64,000 nt of DNA from Alisma plantago-aquatica (Eukaryota > Streptophyta > Magnoliopsida > Alismatales > Alismataceae): positions 1,340,930,915 to 1,340,994,914 of the forward strand of contig OY856409.1 in the NCBI GenBank assembly GCA_963693085.1, in the 5' to 3' direction. Below, in pieces: positions 35,253 through 46,972 of this stretch. The position numbers were made by a program, and so were the translations under genes. The first letter of the stretch is position 1. Each line of letters starts with the position of its first letter. Below the pieces are notes generated by a model that was not told the DNA's origin, ran no database searches, and saw only the letters and a list, made by a program, of their open reading frames with translations.

Positions 35253-36042
35253 CTATAAACCCCTAATAGGGATTTTGCCCTCGAAATCCAAGGTAAAGAA
35301 AGATGGGTACCTCCTTTAAACCTAATCCTATTACCTTCACATGGTACTTGAATACCATGGTGATGTCATATCATTCATACATATCTCATCATGGGTTAGC
35401 ACAAAAACCCCCACATAAGAAGACATTTGCAAATATGGAACATAGAAACTTATTGTGCCACCTGTACAAATCTAATAGTAACTTTCAACTTTGGGACTCG
35501 ATTGACATCTTGAACTATTATATATGTTGTATCACACATCACTCAGAGGCAAAACTCACTGGATCTTACCAAAAATAGAACATCAGGTATCTATTATCAT
35601 ATGCAACTTTACAAGGTTTCATCTCTACGCTCCTTTAATGGTTGTTGTAATCAACAACTCACTCAACCATGTACGAACCCCTAGTTTTCAAGAACTTATG
35701 AGGAATATGTTTTTAGAGGATTCTCAAATCATCCCAATGGTGGAATGACCATCTGTTTGGCTGAACAATCATATACTTGTATATAATTGTTAACAAATAT
35801 GACATCCTGATTGACCTTGTTAGGGGTGGATCAACGACATTGTCTTCATCTTATCAGGATTCACATAACATACTTAACAGAGGTATCATAACTCCAAGAG
35901 GATACTCTATTCAACCCCCAACTCACTCTTTCTAGAATTGTCACACATAAGTACAACTGTTTCAACATTCTTAAGGTTTAACAAAGATGTTAACCATGCT
36001 ATTAACAATCTCTGAAATACTTTGAGATGTCATCATTCAAAG
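35253..36042 (-). mobile_element. 3' internal part of a minus-strand Tekay-like element
   Basis: Directly next to the LTR at 35252 is a polypurine tract (minus-strand TTAGGGGTTTATAGT, 35253-35268) and the end of a pol frame (RYPSFF and FEGKIP in the reverse direction, about 35275-35320). Upstream of that there is no recognisable chromodomain or integrase, so this is probably a non-autonomous derivative. It is cut at 36043 by the SIRE-related insertion and continues at 53475. Confidence 0.6.
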
Positions 36043-36047
36043 CTTTC
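36043..36047. repeat. Target-site duplication of the SIRE-related element, left copy
   Basis: CTTTC, repeated at 53470-53474. Confidence 0.9.
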
Positions 36048-36161
36048 TGTTGGCTTAATTGGACATTATTAAAATCCCTTTGTTTTGAAAATGACAAACA
36101 TTTTATTGTTGTGGATCTAATGTGCTACTCGAGTATTTCAAGAACAAGAATATAAGGTGGT
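36048..36161 (+). repeat. SIRE-related 5' LTR, first 114 bp
   Basis: TGTTGGCTTAATTGG start, identical in layout to 51943-52056; broken at AAGGTGGT by the inserted gypsy derivative and resumed at 45516. Confidence 0.92.
36157..36161. repeat. Target-site duplication of the minus-strand gypsy derivative, left copy
   Basis: GTGGT, repeated at 45511-45515; present once in the uninterrupted 3' LTR (AAGGTGGTGGATG near 52050). Confidence 0.93.
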
Positions 36162-36738
36162 TGTAAAGACCCAAAGTCTCTACTAAAACATGATAAACAA
36201 AAAACATCAATTGGATAGCAGCGGAAGAATTAAATCTTGACATTATTAAAAAATGTATAAAGAGTACATTATAAAATTTCCCCAAATGGGAGTACAACTT
36301 TATACAAGCAACTACAAGGATCTAGGTAGAGGAAGACTTAACTAATACAACATTGTCTCCAAACTAAACAACTATATAACATAAAAGCAAACATGATCAC
36401 TCAAGCTATATATTCCTTTCTTCTTATCCTAGCCTTAGGTTCACCAAGCTTCCATGCGCACTCTGATCCCTAACCTGGATGGTTGGGGTCATCCAGCAAG
36501 AGAAAGATAAAAGGTATGTGTCAATCAAAAGGAATAGGACAAATAATAATAAAAAGCTTTGCAATATAAAAGATTCTCCACAATAAGAGATTTCAAAAGA
36601 AATGAAACAATTATATGAATATGAGAGAGAAAAAAAACTGCCACATTTAAATATCAACAATTATCACATTTGCATGAATATAAATTATGACTCAACATCC
36701 TCTCAATGTAGGGTGAGGCACCTACCGGACCTCACCAA

Positions 36739-36900
36739 TGGCAGGGGGACTAAAACCCCAGTGCCTAAAAAGTGGCAGGGGGACTAAAACCCCAGTGCCT
36801 AAAAAGTGGCAGGGGGACTAAAACCCCAGTGCCTAATATATAAAATGGCAGGGGGACTAAAACCCCAGTGCCCGGCAGGAGGACTAAAACCTCAGTGCCC
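36739..36900. repeat. 34-bp tandem array, five units
   Basis: Units begin TGGCAGGGGGACTAAAACCC; the last ones are shorter or diverged. The other LTR has one unit fewer (42353-42480), which accounts for the whole 34-bp length difference between the LTRs. Confidence 0.9.
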
Positions 36901-37385
36901 TGTGGGTGGTTTGTACTCATGTACACTACATTGTCAATTGGCCAATAACTATATCATGCATAAACATTCACTTGGCAGCATAGTGAAAAGTAGAACAAAA
37001 TAACATCATAGCATTGGGAATAAAACCCAAGAATAAACAAATAGTAAGACCATCATAGGTCACAACCATATCCAAGAGTTCCAAGAATTAAGAGAGTCAA
37101 CAAGCATCAACATTATACAATGCTACAAATATTTCAAAAGGATAAGCCAACATAGGCAACAACAAGATTAAAGCATTTCCAAGTAAAGAAGGCATCACAT
37201 GTAGAGGCATGATTCACATGATTCAAATGATTAAGCCACAATGGCATAAACTAAGTAAAGAGCCAATAAATGTAAATAGAAGGATAACAAGGCTAGCATC
37301 AAAGTGATTGTGGGGTTGGAAAAGACCCAACTGAGAGTAGGTGTATTGCACATTATCATCATAGTTAAATTCCACAATTAAAATA

Positions 37386-37618
37386 GGATCCACATACTAG
37401 AATAGGGTGCACATACATAGTAAGTTTCACATACTAAATAAGTTTCACATACAAAATAGGGCTCACATACTAAATAAGTTTCACATACAAAATAGGGCTC
37501 ACATACGAAATAAGTTTCACATACAAAATAGGGCTCACATACGAAATAAGTTTCACATACAAAATAGGGCTCACATACGAAATAAGTTTCACATACAAAA
37601 TAGGGCTCACATACCTTA
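37386..37618. repeat. 18/36-bp tandem array
   Basis: Alternating 18-bp half units, GAAATAAGTTTCACATAC and AAAATAGGGCTCACATAC, about six pairs. Because 36 is a multiple of three the array is open on both strands (for example repeated FVCETY/FVCEPY), but this is a consequence of periodicity and not evidence for a protein. Confidence 0.88.
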
Positions 37619-38879
37619 GATATATACATTACCATCATATCCACCAAACAGATAGCAAACCATCCATAATCCTAGTTATAAACATAACACATGTATTAAT
37701 ATATATAAAGACATAAATCATAAGAAAAACCCTAATTTTACAAAACCACGATTTAGTCTTTAAAACTAAGCCCAAAAGGTTGGTCATATTCTCATGAATA
37801 AGAAAACATATATTATTTTACAAAACAGAGTTAAAATGAATTAATTATGTATTTTAAAACATTTACATATTAAAAATGCTAGTCAAAGCAAACTTCGGAA
37901 AACCCTTGAGAATCAGGTCTCAAAAATCATAAAATTAGATTCTACGTTAAAAATCCTTTCTATCGACTATTTATTCATATTTTTCTGACAAAGGATCGAT
38001 TTACTATGAATTAAGTAAACCTGACCAATCAGAAATTAGGAAAACTATAGTGTGACATATATTTAAATAAAAATAGGATTCGATGTAAATAACAGAGGAA
38101 AAGACTAAACTACCCTTGCATATTAAATCAAATCAATTAAAACTACGAGGGCCAATCGGTCATATGCAACCATTGATCGGTCGTTTGCGATAGAAAGAAG
38201 AACAAGGGGAAAAGACGATATTGCCCCTGTGTTTGGCAAATCGATACAACGCTTGTGGATGACCCTCTTGGTCAATCCACGACCTGGCTTCTTCCAGCCA
38301 CGGTCATGGTGCGAGCAGGCTCACAAGAGTCCCAGCTCCTATGCTTCAACTCGCCATCAGGGCGTGCGACCGAGAACTGAACCTGGGAACGAGTTCCCTA
38401 AGCCCAGCCGAACATGAGGATCCCCTGCCCACGCACGCTAGTGCTCTGGAGCAGAAGAACAAGGGCCAACCTGGCCGGAAACAGGGGAACAAAGCCGGAG
38501 CTCAAAACTGAAGATAGGGACCGAGAAATGGAAAACCAAAAGTCAGGGAACATTCGCGGATGCAAGGTGAACCAAGCGAAGTCGTCGGCGAGGGCGGAGA
38601 ACCACCAGAACACAAAAGCGCAGGTGGCGGCGGAGGTCAAACCGTGGTCTATAGGACCCGGTGATCTAGAGCACTAAGAGGAAAACAAGGAGTAGGAGAA
38701 GGAAGAGCCAAGGTCCAAGGTGCTTACCGCGCGAGGAATTGATCTTAGGAAGTGGGACTCGTCGGAGGTAGCATGGAGCTCGCCGGAGATGAAAGCGAGT
38801 AGGTCGGGGAGTATCGGGCAAGCAGAGGTGAAATTAGATGAGGAGGAGGAAAAGTGGAGGCCCGATGGTGCTAGAAGGC

Positions 38880-38890
38880 GCCTTATATAG
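38880..38890 (-). promoter_or_regulatory. TATA box of the gypsy derivative 3' LTR
   Basis: Minus strand reads CCACCTATATAAGGCGCC; conserved at 44460-44470 in the other LTR. Confidence 0.6.
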
Positions 38891-39930
38891 GTGGGAGAGA
38901 GCTCAAGGTGCCGGCTGTAACTCGAGGGTGGAGAGAAACCCTCACTGCCCAATTGGGCGTTTCGCATTTAGGGAGACTTAGGTAGCGAGCTATGGCTCAT
39001 TGGAACCGGCTCGTCAAGACGAAGGTAACGGGCTTGAAATCGTGCGATACGGTTAGCCACACAGAGAGAACGTCGCGCGGGTAGGGGAGTCGGCCAGTAT
39101 GGAGAAACGGTCGGAGGTAGAAGACAAGGGTCCAACCGTCCGATCTAAGATCGACGGTCCCCAGGCATTGCTCAAGTCGCGTGACAGGAGATTAACAGAA
39201 CTATAGCGTTACATTTTGATGTAAAAGAAATCGATGCAATAACTATATACACACCATATTAAAAGCTAATAAAATGGATTTGAAAGGTCAAATCAACTCC
39301 AAACAACACCAAATTTGAACCATAGGCTTATAACGACGCAAACTACAATGCTATATAATTAGAATCTCATTTAATGCATAATATGGCCATTAATAAATAT
39401 ATAGCCCATAAAGGAGTATAAAAATACATTAAAATCAAGGAATTATATGAAAAAGCTTATTAATGAGAAACATGTGAGTAAATTCGACATATAAAACACA
39501 TTAGGGTACAAATAATCATTACTCCACAAAATAACATATTAATATGAACTAAAATCATATTTTGAGGAGAGAGAAACAATAAAGGTTAATATACTCATAT
39601 ATGAACTCAAATACATATTAATAATAATATATTTATCCAAAAAGCTCCAAATAAATATAATCTACTATATTATCCCATTAAAGACCAAATTACATTATTA
39701 ACCCTAACTTATCTCCTAATGTGGGTTATTTGTGCAAACACCCCTCAATTTACATCAATGAGGGTAAATAGTGATTTCAACATCAATTTGTGCTTAAATT
39801 GCACAAGGAGTCCAAGAATGATCCAAAAGGATGTGAAATTTATGAAAAATGTCCAAATGGACTAAAAGGAAAAAGGAAAGCTCAAAAGTGGGTAAATTGC
39901 AGGGAAGACCCTGAGATTCAGTATGTTACA

Positions 39931-39960
39931 GCACACCACCCCTTAAAGAGGATTTCGTCC
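39931..39960 (-). promoter_or_regulatory. Polypurine tract of the gypsy derivative
   Basis: The minus strand reads CTTTAAGGGGTGGTGTGC up to the LTR start at 39930, typical of chromovirus purine tracts. Confidence 0.7.
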
Positions 39961-41760
39961 CCGAAATCTCAACAAGAGGAAAGAGTGGGTGAGTGTGTAA
40001 CATCCCAACCATAAACAACTAGGTTATAACCCTTACTCTAGGGCACATCACAAAATCTACATAAGTCAGGTGTTACTAAGGTTTTCACAAAACCTATAGC
40101 CTTTTATCAAACCCAACATAACATCTTGTTGCATAAACTCTATCATGAAAAGGCAGCATATCTATTATACTATCACTTGTGCCATGTTTTATTACAAAAC
40201 AATTATATCTCAACTATATATCAAGGGTATCTCCCTCATTAAGGGTTTTAAGCACAATTAGGGTTTACAAGGCCATTACAACCTATACTAAACCAATCCC
40301 AACAACAATTAATGTATTAGGTCAAAACCTAAATAACTCAACATTATTACCCAATAACTACATCATGTGGGATTATGCCATATAATATCATCCAACCAAT
40401 TATTACCCTAATAACAGGTCTAAGGGTATATGGCTTATCTCCAAGGAACATATTGGCACAACATCTAACATACTCATATCCATGTCATCACTAATCATTT
40501 TCTCTCACAACACTAATTACTATGAATTAACCTCACATTATATGAATCAAATTACTCATCATCTCATTACTGATTTTATCCATAAACCAATAAGATGATC
40601 AATGAGATGTATTTTAGTCAACAAGGTGCTATGCCTAACATGTGTTGATAATTAGGTCACGACTATGATTAAGTGATTATAATCCATTTACATGCATTAA
40701 GGTATATCATGTGATGACACCTAATGTCACTAATGTGTCAAGAAAGGCATGAAGGGTATATATATACATATGTTGTCAAGGCTAGATGATTACATCTTAG
40801 GGTTTAGGTCAACATGACCATTACATATTAAAGCATCCTTAGGGAGTATTTTACCATACACATTTTACCATTAGGGTGACTTAATCAAAACTATGTATAT
40901 CCACATATGAATAATTAATGATTATGTGCAATAAGAGTATATTAAGGTTCAAGCATATGGATTATGTGACTTATCCATTTGTTCATAAGAAAACAAGATG
41001 ACTTACAAACATATTAGGTTTATTAAACTCTAAACACATAAGCTCTCTATTCCCATGTCTAAGGAGTTAGAGTTTCTTGATTTCAAGGCATTAAGGGACT
41101 CCAACCCCCTTAAAGAGGATTTCGTCCTCGAAATCAAAAACCCCAAAACCTATCAAGGTACTAGCACTACCTCTTTACTCAAAGGGTTGACTAAGTCAAA
41201 CTACTTTAAGGGTATAAGATCCAACATGAAAGTCTTACTATCCACTATCCTCCAAACTAAAGGTATAACATAGGGTACACTAAACCCTAAACATGGAAAT
41301 CTAAGGCTCATATAAGATACTTAGGGATTACAAGATGATTTTTGTTTGAGAGAAGAAATCAAATCATCATATAAGGGTCATAAAGGTTACTCAACAATAA
41401 GGTAATGTCTAAAGGTAGACTATTTTGAGCTGTCTGTTTCAGATCAAGCCAGGCCAGGTCATATGAGCTCAGGAGTCCTCGTGACCAAGCTAGTGTGGCG
41501 GAGGAAAATATTGCCAGCCCCCAAGCTCTGACCCTTTCTAGACACCATCACTTCAACTTCTTGCTCTAATAGCTACTCAATAGTCATTTCACCAAAAAGT
41601 TGACAAATTTTATTTCTAATATGAAATTATTATAATCCTAAATCAAACATTATTTATAGGTTAACTCTAAGGTGAAAAACTAACTAAAGGAAGACTATAT
41701 AAGATAAGGGTTCTAACTAGGAGACAATTTTGAACTAGTCAAGAATCTGACTACCTTGAT

Positions 41761-41772
41761 GCTCTGATACCA
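41761..41772 (-). promoter_or_regulatory. Primer-binding site of the gypsy derivative
   Basis: The minus strand reads TGGTATCAGAGC, a perfect initiator-Met tRNA primer site, three bases from the 5' LTR. Confidence 0.9.
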
Positions 41773-42352
41773 TGCTGTAAAGACCCAAAGTCTCTACTAA
41801 AACATGATAAACAAAAAACATCAATTGGATAGCAGCAGAAGAATTAAATCTTGACATTATTCAAAAATGTATAAAGAGTACATTATAAAATTTCCCCAAA
41901 TGGGAGTACAACTTTATACAAGCAACTACAAGGATCTAGGTAGAGGAAGACTTAACTAATACAACATTGTCTCCAAACTAAACAACTATATAACATAAAA
42001 GAAAACATGATCACTCAAGCTATATATTCCTTTCTTCTTATCCTAGCCTTAGGTTCACCAAGCTTCCATGCGCACTCTGATCCCTAACCTGGATGGTTGG
42101 GGTCATCCAGCAAGAGAAAGATAAAAGGTATGTGTCAATCAAAAGGAATAGGACAAATAATAATAAAAAACTTTGCAATATAAAAAATTCTCCACAATAA
42201 GAGATTTCAAAAGAAATGAAACAATTATATGAATATGAGAGAGAAAAAAAACTGCCACATTTAAATATCAACAATTATCACATTTGCATGAATATAAATT
42301 ATGACTCAACATCCTCTCAATGTAGGGTGAGGCACCTACCGGACCTCACCAA

Positions 42353-42480
42353 TGGCAGGGGGACTAAAACCCCAGTGCCTAAAAAGTGGCAGGGGGACTA
42401 AAACCCCAGTGCCTAATATATAAAATGGCAGGGGGACTAAAACCCCAGTGCCCGGCAGGAGGACTAAAACCTCAGTGCCC
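42353..42480. repeat. 34-bp tandem array, four units
   Basis: Counterpart of 36739-36900 with one unit fewer. Confidence 0.9.
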
Positions 42481-42965
42481 TGTGGGTGGTTTGTACTCAT
42501 GTACACTACATTGTCAATTGGCCAATAACTATATCATGCATAAACATTCACTTGGCAGCATAGTGAAAAGTAGAACAAAATAACATCATAGCATTGGGAA
42601 TAAAACCCAAGAATAAACAAATAGTAAGACCATCATAGGTCACAACCATATCCAAGAGTTCCAAGAATTAAGAGAGTCAACAAGCATCAACATTATACAA
42701 TGCTCCAAATATTTCAAAAGGATAAGCCAACATAGGCAACAACAAGATTAAAGCATTTCCAAGTAAAGAAGGCATCACATGTAGAGGCATGATTCACATG
42801 ATTCAAATGATTAAGCCACAATGGCATAAACTAAGTAAAGAGCCAATAAATGTAAATAGAAGGATAACAAGGCTAGCATCAAAGTGATTGTGGGGTTGGA
42901 AAAGACCCAACTGAGAGTAGGTGTATTGCACATTATCATCATAGTTAAATTCCACAATTAAAATA

Positions 42966-43198
42966 GGATCCACATACTAGAATAGGGTGCACATACATAG
43001 TAAGTTTCACATACTAAATAAGTTTCACATACAAAATAGGGCTCACATACGAAATAAGTTTCACATACAAAATAGGGCTCACATACGAAATAAGTTTCAC
43101 ATACAAAATAGGGTTCACATACGAAATAAGTTTCACATACAAAATAGGGCTCACATACGAAATAAGTTTCACATACAAAATAGGGCTCACATACCTTA
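42966..43198. repeat. 18/36-bp tandem array
   Basis: Counterpart of 37386-37618 with the same number of units and a few substitutions. Confidence 0.88.
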
Positions 43199-44459
43199 GA
43201 TATATACATTACCATCATATCCACCAAACAGATAGCAAACCATCCATAATCCTAGTTATAAACATAACACATGTATTAATATATATAAAGACATAAATCA
43301 TAAGAAAAACCCTAATTTTACAAAACCACAATTTAGTCTTTAAAACTAAGCCCAAAAGGTTGGTCATATTCTCATGAATAAGAAAACATATATTATTTTA
43401 CAAAACAGAGTTAAAATGAATTAATTATGTATTTTAAAACATTTACATATTAAAAATGCTAGTAAAAGCAAACTTTGGAAAACCCTTGAGAATCAGGTCT
43501 CAAAAATCATAAAATTAGATTCTACGTTAAAAATCCTTTCTATCGACTATTTATTCATATTTTTCTGACAAAGGATCGATTTACTATGAATTAAGTAAAC
43601 CTGACCAATCAGAAATTAGGAAAACTATAGTGTGACATATATTTAAATAAAAATAGGATTCGATGTAAATAACAGAGGAAAAGACTAAACTACCCTTGCA
43701 TATTAAATCAAATCAATTAAAACTACGAGGGCCAATCGGTCATATGCAACCATTGATCGGTCGTTTGCGACAGAAAGAAGAACAAGGGGAAAAGACGATA
43801 TTGCCCCTGTGTTTGGCAAATCGATACAACGCCTGTGGATGACCCTCTTGGTCAATCCACGACCTGGCTTCTTCCAGCCACGGTCATGGTGCGAGCAGGC
43901 TCACAGGAGTCCCAGCTCCTATGCTTCAACTCGCCATCAGGGCGTGCGACCGAGAACTGAACCTGGGAACGAGTTCCCTAAGCCCAGCCGAACACGAGGA
44001 TCCCCTGCCCACACACGCTAGTGCTCTGGAGCAGAAGAACAAGGGCCAACCTGGCCGGAAACAGGGGAACAAAGCCGGATCTCAAAACCGAAGATAGGGA
44101 CCGAGAAATGGAAAACCAAAAGTCAGGGAACATTCGCGGATGCAAGGTGAACCAAGCGAAGTCGTCGGCGAGGGCAGAGAACCACCAGAACACAAAAGCG
44201 CAGGTGGCGGCGGAGGTCAAACCGTGGTCTATAGGACCCGGTGATCTAGAGCACTAAGAGGAAAACAAGGAGTAGGAGAAGGAAGAGCCAAGGTCCAAGG
44301 TGCTTACCGCGCGAGGAATTGATCTTAGGAAGTGGGACTCGTCGGAGGTAGCATGGAGCTCGCCGGAGATGAAAGCGAGTAGGTCGGGGAGTATCGGGCA
44401 AGCATAGGTGAAATTAGATGAGGAGGAGGAAAAGTGGAGGCCCGATGGTGCTAGAAGGC

Positions 44460-44470
44460 GCCTTATATAG
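44460..44470 (-). promoter_or_regulatory. TATA box of the gypsy derivative 5' LTR
   Basis: Minus strand CTATATAAGG, the likely promoter for the element transcript. Confidence 0.65.
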
Positions 44471-45510
44471 GTGGGAGAGAGCTCAAGGCGCCGGCTGTAA
44501 CTTGAGGGTGGAGAGAAACCCTCACTGCCCAATTGGGCGTTTCGCATTTAGGGAGACTTAGGTAGCGAGCTATGGCTCGTTGGAACCGGCTCGTCAAGAC
44601 GAAGGTAACGGGCTTGAAATCGTGCGAAACGGTTAGCCACACAGAGAGAACGTCGCGCGGGTAGGGGAGTCGGCCAGTCTGGAGAAACGGTCGGAGGTAG
44701 AAGACAAGGGTCCAACCATCCGATCTAAGATCGACGGTCCCCAGGCATTGCTCAAGTCGCGTGACAGGAGATTAACGGAACTATAGCGTTACATTTTGAT
44801 GTAAAAGAAATCGATGCAATAACTATATACACACCATATTAAAAGCTAATAAAATGGATTTGAAAGGTCAAATCAACTCCAAACAACACCAAATTTGAAC
44901 CATAGGCTTATAACGACGCAAACTACAATTCTATATAATTAGAATCTCATTTAATGCATAATATGGCCATTAATAAATATATAGCCCATAAAGGAGTATA
45001 AAAATACATTAAAATCAAGGAATTATATGAAAAAGCTTATTAATGAGAAACATGTGAGTAAATTCGACATATAAAACACATTAGGGTACAAATAATCATT
45101 ACTCCACAAAATAACATATTAATATGAACTAAAATCATATTTTGAGGAGAGAGAAACAATAAAGGTTAATATACTCATATATGAACTCAAATACATATTA
45201 ATAATAATATATTTATCCAAAAAGCTCCAAATAAATATAATATACTATATTATCCCATTAAAGACCAAATTACATTATTAACCCTAACTTATCTCCTAAT
45301 GTGGGTTATTTGTGCAAACACCCCTCAATTTACATCAATGAGGGTAAATAGTGATTTCAACATCAATTTGTGCTTAAATTGCACAAGGAGTCCAAGAATG
45401 ATCCAAAAGGATGTGAAATTTATGAAAAATGTCCAAATGGACTAAAAGGAAAAAGGAAAGCTCAAAAGTGGGTAAATTGCATGGAAGACCCTGAGATTCA
45501 GTATGTTACA

Positions 45511-45515
45511 GTGGT
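45511..45515. repeat. Target-site duplication of the gypsy derivative, right copy
   Basis: GTGGT, identical to 36157-36161. Confidence 0.93.
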
Positions 45516-45754
45516 GGATGACAAAGCTTTGGAAGATCTATATGCTTAAATTGCTTTATTTTCATGATTGTAATCAAATGTAAAAAACTTGTACAAGTAT
45601 ATAATGTACAAGTACTTAGATATCATGTAAATCAAGCGTCTGGATCTTCTTATCCACACAAAAAACTTATATAGGATATCCCCTAAGTGAGCATCACAAT
45701 TGCAGATTCATTCTTACACTTAGCATATGAGTTAAAGTGTTGAAATAGAGTTTG

Positions 45755-46064
45755 TCTCGGTCGAAACACGTCTCGACCAAGATACTCTCGGTTGAATATA
45801 TTCTCGACCGAGAAACTCCTAAGTCTAATGCACATACACTAATGAATAGCCTGCACATAAGCCTATACAAGCACACATTCGGTCGAACTTAATTTCGACC
45901 AAGACTAAGTCTCGAGCAGGTTCTATAGTCGTTAGACTTGGTAGGAAAAAGTGGTTGGGAGTTGAGCTGAATGTTGCAATACACTTTCCCCAAACTTTCC
46001 CTCGGTCAACGAAGTTCTCGACCGAGAGACACTCGATCGACAAACTTCTCGACCGAGAACGTTT
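45755..46064. promoter_or_regulatory. Cluster of TCTCGGTCGA / TCGACCGAGA motifs in the LTR
   Basis: About ten half sites in inverted pairs, e.g. TCTCGGTCGA at 45755, TCTCGACCGAGA at 45802, TCGGTCGAA near 45880, CTCGACCGAGAG near 46018 and CTCGACCGAGAA near 46050. They lie upstream of the TATA box at 46195. The corresponding sites in the 3' LTR (52290-52600) have lost several CpGs. A binding-site role is inferred. Confidence 0.7.
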
Positions 46065-46194
46065 CTGTCTGTACTTTTTAGAGTTAATTAACTAGATGTT
46101 ATAAACATAATTAGTGGATACCTAATGGCTAATTGAGCACTAAGAACACCCTAGAAAGTGTCTAGAATGTCTGTAAGCACTAATAGGCCATTCC

Positions 46195-46203
46195 TATAAA
46201 TAG
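46195..46203 (+). promoter_or_regulatory. TATA box of the SIRE-related 5' LTR
   Basis: TATAAATAG, conserved near 52736 in the 3' LTR. Confidence 0.75.
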
Positions 46204-46928
46204 GACATGCCTTAGGACACCTAAACTTACTTGAGCACACATACTTGCAATTTAGAATCAACTCTTGTGAGCAATTGAGCAATCCTTCACTTGTAGATCA
46301 TTTCCATAAGCTGAGATTTTGTGTCCTATAGGATAGCATCTCCTACCCACTACACTTTCACGTTCATACACATTGGATAGGAGATAAAAACGCTTGATAT
46401 AGGATTCAAGCCTTGTGCTAAAGTGGTAAAGTGTATTTTTCCTTCTTCCCTTCTTGTTCCTTTTATTGTGTTTTGTTATCCTTTGCTACTCCTAGGTTGG
46501 AGGCTGCAGAAAGGAGGTTGTAGGAGCTTATTCGATGGTGAAGATAGCTCGGCGTGACTTTGGACTACTTTTAGAAGGTCTCAACGGGAAGCTACTTCAA
46601 GGAGGAAGGCTACTTCAAGGGGGGGCTTGAAGTTACTTCAAGTGAAGGCTGCTTCAAGGTTGGTGAGATGACTTCAGGTTAAGGATGTCCAAAGGTTGTG
46701 AAGGTAGTTGTATCTTATGTAACATCCTTGTGAGGTAATAAAATACAATTGCTTTCAAAATCCCAATTGGAAACAATTGGGTAGTGGACTGACTCCCTTA
46801 GTATTTACTAAGGGTGGAACCACTCTAAACGCCTTGTCTCCTTCTCCAATATTTTTGTGGTTGTTTGCTTAATTAATTTTTAAAAATTATCATAAAACCA
46901 TATTCACCCCCCTCTAGTGTTTTTCAAT

Positions 46929-46940
46929 TGGTATCAGAGC
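46929..46940 (+). promoter_or_regulatory. Primer-binding site of the SIRE-related element
   Basis: TGGTATCAGAGC, perfect initiator-Met tRNA primer site, two bases after the LTR. Confidence 0.92.
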
Positions 46941-46972
46941 ATGCTTCAAGGAGCTCTAATCGTGTCTTGAAG

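Larger units (their letters stand above)
36162..39930 (-). repeat. 3' LTR of the gypsy derivative (3,769 bp)
   Basis: Minus-strand LTR running from TGTAACATACTG (at 39930) to GGGTCTTTACA (at 36162). It contains two tandem arrays (36739-36900 and 37386-37618), a GC-rich leader-like part (38220-39190) and a minus-strand TATA box near 38883. Small open frames inside are repeated in the other LTR but show no domain. Confidence 0.92.
39931..41775 (-). other. Non-coding internal region of the gypsy derivative
   Basis: AT-rich, no recognisable gag or pol. The motif CTTAAAGAGGATTTCGTCC occurs at about 39942-39960 beside the LTR and again at 41109-41127. Its minus strand resembles the FGDEILFKG codons and purine tract that end Tekay/Del pol. 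The primer site lies at its right end. Confidence 0.8.
36162..45510 (-). mobile_element. Young non-autonomous gypsy derivative (LARD-like), minus strand
   Basis: Two very similar 3.7-kb LTRs flank only 1.85 kb of non-coding internal sequence. Orientation is fixed by a primer site on the minus strand at 41761-41772 and a purine tract at 39931-39960. Sequence next to that tract resembles the end of Tekay/Del pol. By eye the LTRs differ at about 30 positions plus one 34-bp unit, under 1%, so insertion is recent. With no gag or pol it depends on another element. GTGGT flanks both sides. Confidence 0.92.
41776..45510 (-). repeat. 5' LTR of the gypsy derivative (3,735 bp)
   Basis: Nearly identical to 36162-39930. 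It contains the arrays at 42353-42480 and 42966-43198, a minus-strand TATA box near 44463, and a GTAAGC splice-donor-like site about 155 bp downstream of it (near 44304-44312, CGCGGTAAGCACC on the minus strand). Confidence 0.92.
45516..46926 (+). repeat. SIRE-related 5' LTR, remaining 1.41 kb
   Basis: Continues the LTR begun at 36048; homologous to 52057-53469. Ends TGTTTTTCA before the primer site. Contains clustered TCTCGGTCGA motifs and a TATA box. Confidence 0.92.

Noticed and set aside
36739..36900. Regular 34-bp repeats as a CRISPR-like array
   Set aside because: Units are contiguous tandem repeats without unique spacers, in a plant retrotransposon LTR.
37386..37647. Open frames on both strands with repeated FVCETY or IRNKFHIQ units, as a possible repeat protein
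   Set aside because: They arise from an 18/36-bp DNA repeat in a non-coding LTR, occur on both strands and have no flanking coding sequence.
38229..38967. Short open frames in the GC-rich part of the gypsy derivative LTR, conserved at 43809-44547
   Set aside because: The conservation only reflects near-identical LTRs; no recognisable domain and several differ by premature changes.
39998..41100. Possible nested solo LTR starting TGTAACATCCC in the gypsy derivative
   Set aside because: A purine-rich stretch and TG start are present on the plus strand, but no matching end, second copy or target duplication was found.
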